From Kiritimatiellales bacterium (GTDB lineage: Bacteria; Verrucomicrobiota; Kiritimatiellia; Kiritimatiellales; Pontiellaceae), in contig JAIPIO010000194.1 of NCBI GenBank assembly GCA_021734595.1, positions 1-7,580 of the forward strand: a stretch of DNA of 7,580 bases, in the 5' to 3' direction. Both the position numbers and the translations under genes were made by a program. The notes beneath the pieces are model-generated. The model was not told the DNA's origin. It made no database searches and saw only the letters and a list, made by a program, of their open reading frames with translations. Numbering within the stretch: position 1 is the first letter of the stretch; each line of letters begins with the position of its first letter. Positions 4,691 to 7,580 of this stretch are shown piece by piece.

Positions 4691-5902
4691 ATGTCTGGAA
4701 AAATTCTTCATTTCGAAAGTATCGGCGGTGCTAGCGGGGACATGATTCTCGGTGCGCTGATCGGGTTGGGTGTTTCGGTGGATGAACTCAACGAGGAACT
4801 GAAAACGCTCAAGGTTGATCCGTTTGGGATTTCGGTGGAAGAGATTGTTGAGCAGGGGATGAGCGGCGTCCGTGCCAAGGTTGCTGTTGAGGAACATCAC
4901 CACCACTCTGATCATGGCCACAGTCATGGCCACAGTCATGGCCGCCACTTGAGCACGATTCTCGGACTGATTGGAAACAGCGGGCTTCCAGACGCTGTAA
5001 AGGAATCCGCGTCTGAAGTGTTCCAACGGATCGGCGAAGCCGAAGCCGCGATCCACGGGGTGGATATCGAGAAAATCCATTTCCATGAAGTCGGGGCGAT
5101 GGACTCGATCGTCGATATTGTCGGCTGCTGCCTGGGGCTGCACAAGCTGGGCGTGGCTGGCGTTGCCATTCGCAGTCTCCCGCAAGGACATGGAACAATC
5201 GAGTGTGCGCACGGCACCTACCCGAATCCCGCACCGGCAACCCTGCGCCTGCTGGATGGGTTTCCTGTTGAGCAAGTGGATGAGCCCTTCGAACTGGTCA
5301 CGCCGACCGGCGCGGCGCTGCTCTCCTCCTGGAAAACAGGCGATGTGCCGCCAAGCGGAAGCCGGGCCGTTGCTTCGGTGTACAGTTTTGGGCATCGCAG
5401 GCTCAACCACCGCCCGAATCTGTTGCGCGCAACGATTTATGAACCCGCCGACGATTCGACGCCTGACGAATGCCTTGTGCTGGAATGCAACATCGACGAC
5501 TGCTCGCCGGAAATCGTCGGCTACCTGTTTGATCCGCTTCTTGAAGCTGGCGCGCTGGATGTGTTCACCACGCCGGTGCTCATGAAGAAACAGCGGCAGG
5601 GAATCCTGCTGACGGTGCTGTGCGTTCCCTCCGACCGCGAAAAGATGCTGGATCTGATCTTCCGCGAATCCACCACCTTCGGTATTCGTGAGCATGTGAC
5701 GAAGCGCTTCATCCTTGAACGCAGTTTCCAAACATTGGAAACCCCGTACGGCGAGGTGCGAATCAAGATCGGCAAGCGCCATGGAGAAACCGTCACCGCT
5801 TCTCCCGAAATCGAGGATTGCCGAAAATGCGCGGCTGAACATGGCGTCGCGGTACAGCATTTGTATAATGCCGCTTTGTCTGTTTTTAACAGCAAGAAGT
5901 GA
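4691..5902 (+). CDS. larC: Nickel pincer cofactor biosynthesis protein LarC
   Basis: LarC inserts nickel into the pyridinium-dithiocarboxylate precursor (cyclometallase, CTP-dependent) to finish the nickel-pincer nucleotide cofactor of lactate racemase and related LarA-type enzymes. The 403-residue product shows family blocks in order: ESIGGASGDMILGALIGLG (9-27), a histidine-rich segment (69-86) with ten histidines, FHEVGAMDSIVDIVG (131-145), PQGHGTIECAHGTYPNPAPAT (164-184), ELVTPTGAALL (201-211), NIDDCSPE (267-274), MKKQRQG (298-304) and STTFGIR (327-333). It is one continuous frame, unlike Lactobacillus plantarum, where larC1 and larC2 are joined by a frameshift. GGAGG sits five bases before the ATG. 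Partners larA, larB and larE are not in the window. A perfect copy of the local palindrome lies in frame at 5724-5742. The TGA stop overlaps the next start in TGATG. Confidence 0.95.
   Translation: MSGKILHFESIGGASGDMILGALIGLGVSVDELNEELKTLKVDPFGISVEEIVEQGMSGVRAKVAVEEHHHHSDHGHSHGHSHGRHLSTILGLIGNSGLPDAVKESASEVFQRIGEAEAAIHGVDIEKIHFHEVGAMDSIVDIVGCCLGLHKLGVAGVAIRSLPQGHGTIECAHGTYPNPAPATLRLLDGFPVEQVDEPFELVTPTGAALLSSWKTGDVPPSGSRAVASVYSFGHRRLNHRPNLLRATIYEPADDSTPDECLVLECNIDDCSPEIVGYLFDPLLEAGALDVFTTPVLMKKQRQGILLTVLCVPSDREKMLDLIFRESTTFGIREHVTKRFILERSFQTLETPYGEVRIKIGKRHGETVTASPEIEDCRKCAAEHGVAVQHLYNAALSVFNSKK
4895..4948 (+). repeat. Histidine-rich coding segment of larC with 12-bp tandem repeats
   Basis: The segment encodes ten histidines in 18 residues. 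Within it CATGGCCACAGT is repeated exactly at 4913-4924 and 4925-4936, followed by a partial third copy to 4943. The repeats encode His-Gly-His-Ser. A histidine-rich stretch at this position is common in LarC and is thought to bind or store nickel. The exact DNA repetition suggests recent replication-slippage expansion. Confidence 0.8.
5724..5742 (+). repeat. Perfect TTTCCAA-ACA-TTGGAAA palindrome inside larC
   Basis: GTTTCCAA (5724-5731) and TTGGAAAC (5735-5742) form a perfect 8-bp inverted repeat around ACA, the same architecture as the intergenic copies. In the larC frame it encodes SFQTLET (345-351). The flanking residues ILER and TPYGEV look like normal LarC sequence, so the reading frame and apparent length are preserved. 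Confidence 0.8.
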
Positions 5903-6474
5903 TGGATTTTGATATGAGTAGCACATCCTTAGTACCGAAAGAGCGAATCGAACAATGTATCCTGCTTGTTCGCGGGCAAAAGGTGATGCTCGACCGCGAT
6001 TTGGCGGAGTTATACGGTGTGGAGACTAAGGTGTTGAATCAGGCGGTCAAACGCAATTCAAAGAGATTTCCATCTGATTTCATGTTCAAGCTTGCGGTAG
6101 ATGAAAAAAATGAACTGGTCACAAACTGTGACCGGTTCGAAGCCCTCAAGCATTCGACGGCTCTTCCAAATGCTTTTACCGAGCAGGGGGTGGCAATGCT
6201 TTCCAGTGTGTTGAAGAGTGAGCGGGCGGTTGTTGTGAATATTGCGATCATGCGGGCTTTTGTGCAATTGCGGAAGATGTTGGAGTCGCATAAGGAGTTG
6301 GCGCAGAAACTGGAAGAGCTGGAATCGAAATATGACAAGCAGTTACGTGTCGTATTCGATGCGCTGCGCGAATTGATGGCTCCGCCGGAGCCGAAGAAGA
6401 ATCCGATCGGGTTCCATGTGCGCGAAGAGGTCGAGCGCTATGCGACGAAGCGGGATAGAAAAGGGAAAAAATAA
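5902..6474 (+). CDS. ORF6N domain-containing protein
   Basis: This 190-residue protein carries the ORF6N domain, a predicted DNA-binding module related to KilA-N-associated domains of phages and large DNA viruses and common in bacterial genomes; its function is unknown. Domain landmarks are IEQCILLVRGQKVMLDRDLAELYGVETKVLNQAVKRN (split: 17-35 and 36-52), RFPSDFMFKL (55-64) and AFTEQGVAMLSSVLKSERA (91-109). The second half is a predicted coiled coil (about 121-155, LRKMLESHKELAQKLEELESKYDKQ), followed by a basic tail. The ATG at 5902 overlaps the larC stop in TGATG; ATG 5914 (MSSTSLVPKER) is an equally plausible start and ribosome sites for both are weak. GC over 5941-6240 is about 49% by hand count, against about 63% in hisF, which suggests horizontal acquisition. 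hisF starts 2 bp after its stop. Confidence 0.88.
   Translation: MDFDMSSTSLVPKERIEQCILLVRGQKVMLDRDLAELYGVETKVLNQAVKRNSKRFPSDFMFKLAVDEKNELVTNCDRFEALKHSTALPNAFTEQGVAMLSSVLKSERAVVVNIAIMRAFVQLRKMLESHKELAQKLEELESKYDKQLRVVFDALRELMAPPEPKKNPIGFHVREEVERYATKRDRKGKK
6112..6138 (+). repeat. 12-bp inverted repeat inside the ORF6N gene
   Basis: GAACTGGTCACA (6112-6123) and TGTGACCGGTTC (6127-6138) are reverse complements except for one T-G position, around a three-base AAC loop. The core GGTCACA-AAC-TGTGACC is perfect. It encodes ELVTNCDRF in the ORF6N protein. As DNA it resembles an operator; as RNA it is a stable hairpin. Its role is unknown, and it may be a by-product of the encoded motif. Confidence 0.65.
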
Positions 6475-6476
6475 CG

Positions 6477-7235
6477 ATGCTGGCTAAACGAATAATTCCG
6501 TGTCTCGATGTTACGGGCGGGCGTGTGGTGAAAGGTGTCAATTTTGTGGATCTGCGCGATGCGGGCGATCCGGTGGAGTGCGCCAAGGCCTACGAGGCGC
6601 AGGGCGCGGACGAACTGACGTTCCTCGATATTACTGCATCGAGTGACGGCCGCGATACCATGGTCGACATCGTCCGCCGCTGCGCGGAGCAGGTGTTCAT
6701 GCCGCTGACCGTGGGCGGCGGAATCCGCACTGCGGCAGACGTGCGCCGGATGCTCAATGCCGGTGCCGACAAGGTTTCGTTCAATACGGCGGCAATCAAT
6801 ACGCCCGATATTCTCAACGAGTGTTCGGATATGTTCGGTTCGCAATGTACGGTGCTGGCGATCGATGCGCGCCGCAACGGCGACGGCACCTGGGGCGTGT
6901 TTACGCACGGTGGTCGCAACCCGACCAAGCTTGATGCGATCGAGTGGGCGATTGAAGGCACGCAGCGTGGGGCAGGGGAGATCCTGCTGACCAGCATGGA
7001 TGCCGACGGCACCAAGGACGGCTACGATTTGGAACTGACCCGCGCCATTTCCGACGCGGTCGGGGTGCCGATCATCGCCTCCGGCGGGGCGGGCACGCTT
7101 GACCATCTGGTCGAGGCGGTCACCATCGGCAAGGCCGATGCCGTTCTGGCTGCCTCCATATTCCATTTCGGTGAATTTACTATCCGCGAGGTGAAGGAGT
7201 ATATGCAGGACAAGGGTATCGAGGTTCGGCTTTAA
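6477..7235 (+). CDS. hisF: Imidazole glycerol phosphate synthase cyclase subunit
   Basis: HisF is a (beta-alpha)8 barrel that uses ammonia from its glutaminase partner HisH to turn PRFAR into imidazole glycerol phosphate and AICAR, linking histidine to purine synthesis. The 252-residue product has family length. The two catalytic aspartates are Asp11 (IIPCLDV) and Asp130 (VLAIDARR), the same numbers as in Thermotoga HisF. Phosphate-binding elements VGGGIRT (79-85), TSMDADGTKDGYD (172-184) and ASGGAGT (201-207) are intact. The start ATG is 2 bp after the ORF6N stop, with AAAGGGAAAA upstream as a loosely spaced ribosome site. hisH and the other his genes are not adjacent, so the pathway is dispersed in this genome. 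Confidence 0.97.
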   Translation: MLAKRIIPCLDVTGGRVVKGVNFVDLRDAGDPVECAKAYEAQGADELTFLDITASSDGRDTMVDIVRRCAEQVFMPLTVGGGIRTAADVRRMLNAGADKVSFNTAAINTPDILNECSDMFGSQCTVLAIDARRNGDGTWGVFTHGGRNPTKLDAIEWAIEGTQRGAGEILLTSMDADGTKDGYDLELTRAISDAVGVPIIASGGAGTLDHLVEAVTIGKADAVLAASIFHFGEFTIREVKEYMQDKGIEVRL

Positions 7236-7253
7236 GACCGGACCACCTTTTAT
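7223..7253 (+). terminator. Possible terminator overlapping the hisF stop
   Basis: GGTTCGG (7223-7229) and CCGGACC (7238-7244) can pair over 7 bp with one G-U wobble around an 8-base loop, followed by ACCTTTTATATT. The stem includes the last hisF codons. Convergence with the next gene makes a terminator here likely, but the tail is short and this hairpin is only a candidate. Confidence 0.35.
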
Positions 7254-7263
7254 ATTCTGGAAC

Positions 7264-7580
7264 CTACTTTTTTTCCCGCATGCATTTATAGTGTACGTCG
7301 GCAAAAAGCCGGTGGCCCAGAGACTTCGAATGGCATGACGTGCAGCTCATTTGTCCGCTGGTGTTCTTCAGTTTCCCCTCTTTTCCGTGGCAGGTCATGC
7401 AGGTTCTTGCCGTTTCGTCATCATAGTTTGGCGCGGTGTAGGTGTTGTCGAAAAAGGCGTTGAGGATAGTGACGAGCTGCGACGCCACATCGCCGGTCAG
7501 GCGGCTGCAGCGTTCCTTGCGTTGTTTGCTCCCAATTCCATATCCCGAGACATTTGCCCAGTTTGTGGTGGAGGCATGGC
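7264..7580 (-). CDS. C-terminal part of a c-type (at least dihaem) cytochrome, 5' end beyond the window
   Basis: The frame is open from the right edge to the TAG at 7264-7266, giving about 105 visible C-terminal residues with no start needed inside. Two haem c attachment motifs are present: CMTCH (7401-7387) and CTSCH (7344-7330), spaced 14 residues apart, so this is a covalent-haem protein that matures in the periplasm. Additional histidines in the SLGHR and DVHYK segments could be distal ligands. The upstream visible part (NWANVSGYGIGSKQRKERC and on) has no CxxCH and I do not recognise it. A GTG at 7488 could start a 74-residue product, but that has no signal peptide and would be cut off from clearly continuous coding sequence. 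It is convergent with hisF across 28 bp. Family, total haem number and electron partner cannot be judged from this fragment. Confidence 0.8.
   Translation of the reverse strand, partial: HASTTNWANVSGYGIGSKQRKERCSRLTGDVASQLVTILNAFFDNTYTAPNYDDETARTCMTCHGKEGKLKNTSGQMSCTSCHSKSLGHRLFADVHYKCMREKK

Noticed and set aside
4688..5926. A 412-codon open frame antisense to larC
   Set aside because: It mirrors larC almost exactly, shows no recognisable domain, and larC itself has every family motif. Long antisense frames are expected in GC-rich codon patterns.
7264..7488. A self-contained 74-residue cytochrome starting at GTG 7488
   Set aside because: The frame stays open to the window edge, and a haem c protein needs an export signal that this short version lacks.
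1..7580. CRISPR array, tRNA, rRNA, insertion sequence, integrase or toxin-antitoxin pair
   Set aside because: I looked on both strands and saw no spaced direct repeats of CRISPR size, no cloverleaf or rRNA signature, and no transposase, integrase or toxin motifs. The ORF6N gene alone is not evidence of a prophage.

Overview
The window carries ordinary bacterial chromosomal genes with several unusual small repeats between them, and once inside a gene. An lpxA gene indicates a Gram-negative organism with a lipid A outer membrane. A secreted formylglycine sulfatase, a c-type cytochrome, LarC, an ORF6N protein and short TTCCAA-N3-TTGGAA palindromes together suggest the Planctomycetes-Verrucomicrobia-Chlamydiae group, most likely Kiritimatiellota (Pontiella-like). 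That placement is inference from gene content and general familiarity; nothing in the window proves it.

Layout: positions 1-134 hold no convincing gene, but they contain three imperfect 20-bp repeats, a GC-rich hairpin and a degenerate palindrome. A minus-strand cluster follows: purN (2485-1877), a sulfatase (1827-469) and a small two-helix membrane protein (440-135). An 88-bp divergent promoter region (2486-2573) separates it from a plus-strand run: dut (GTG start at 2574), radC, lpxA, larC, an ORF6N-domain gene and hisF (ending at 7235). Most gaps are 20 bp or less. The exception is the 112-bp lpxA-larC gap, which holds a nested palindrome and a second hairpin repeat. At the right edge, the 3' end of a minus-strand gene with two CxxCH haem-binding motifs converges on hisF.

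How the genes relate: dut and purN serve nucleotide metabolism, radC is a conserved JAMM-fold protein, lpxA starts lipid A synthesis, larC helps build the nickel-pincer cofactor, and hisF serves histidine and purine-linked metabolism. They look like a loosely mixed housekeeping transcription unit rather than one pathway. The ORF6N gene is clearly lower in GC (about 49% by hand count, against about 63% in hisF) and looks acquired. I see no convincing new defence or biosynthetic system. The strongest unexplained signal is the palindrome family: two paired intergenic copies (one nested into an 18-bp perfect inverted repeat, one abutting the sulfatase ribosome site), one perfect copy in frame inside larC, and one decayed copy near the left end.
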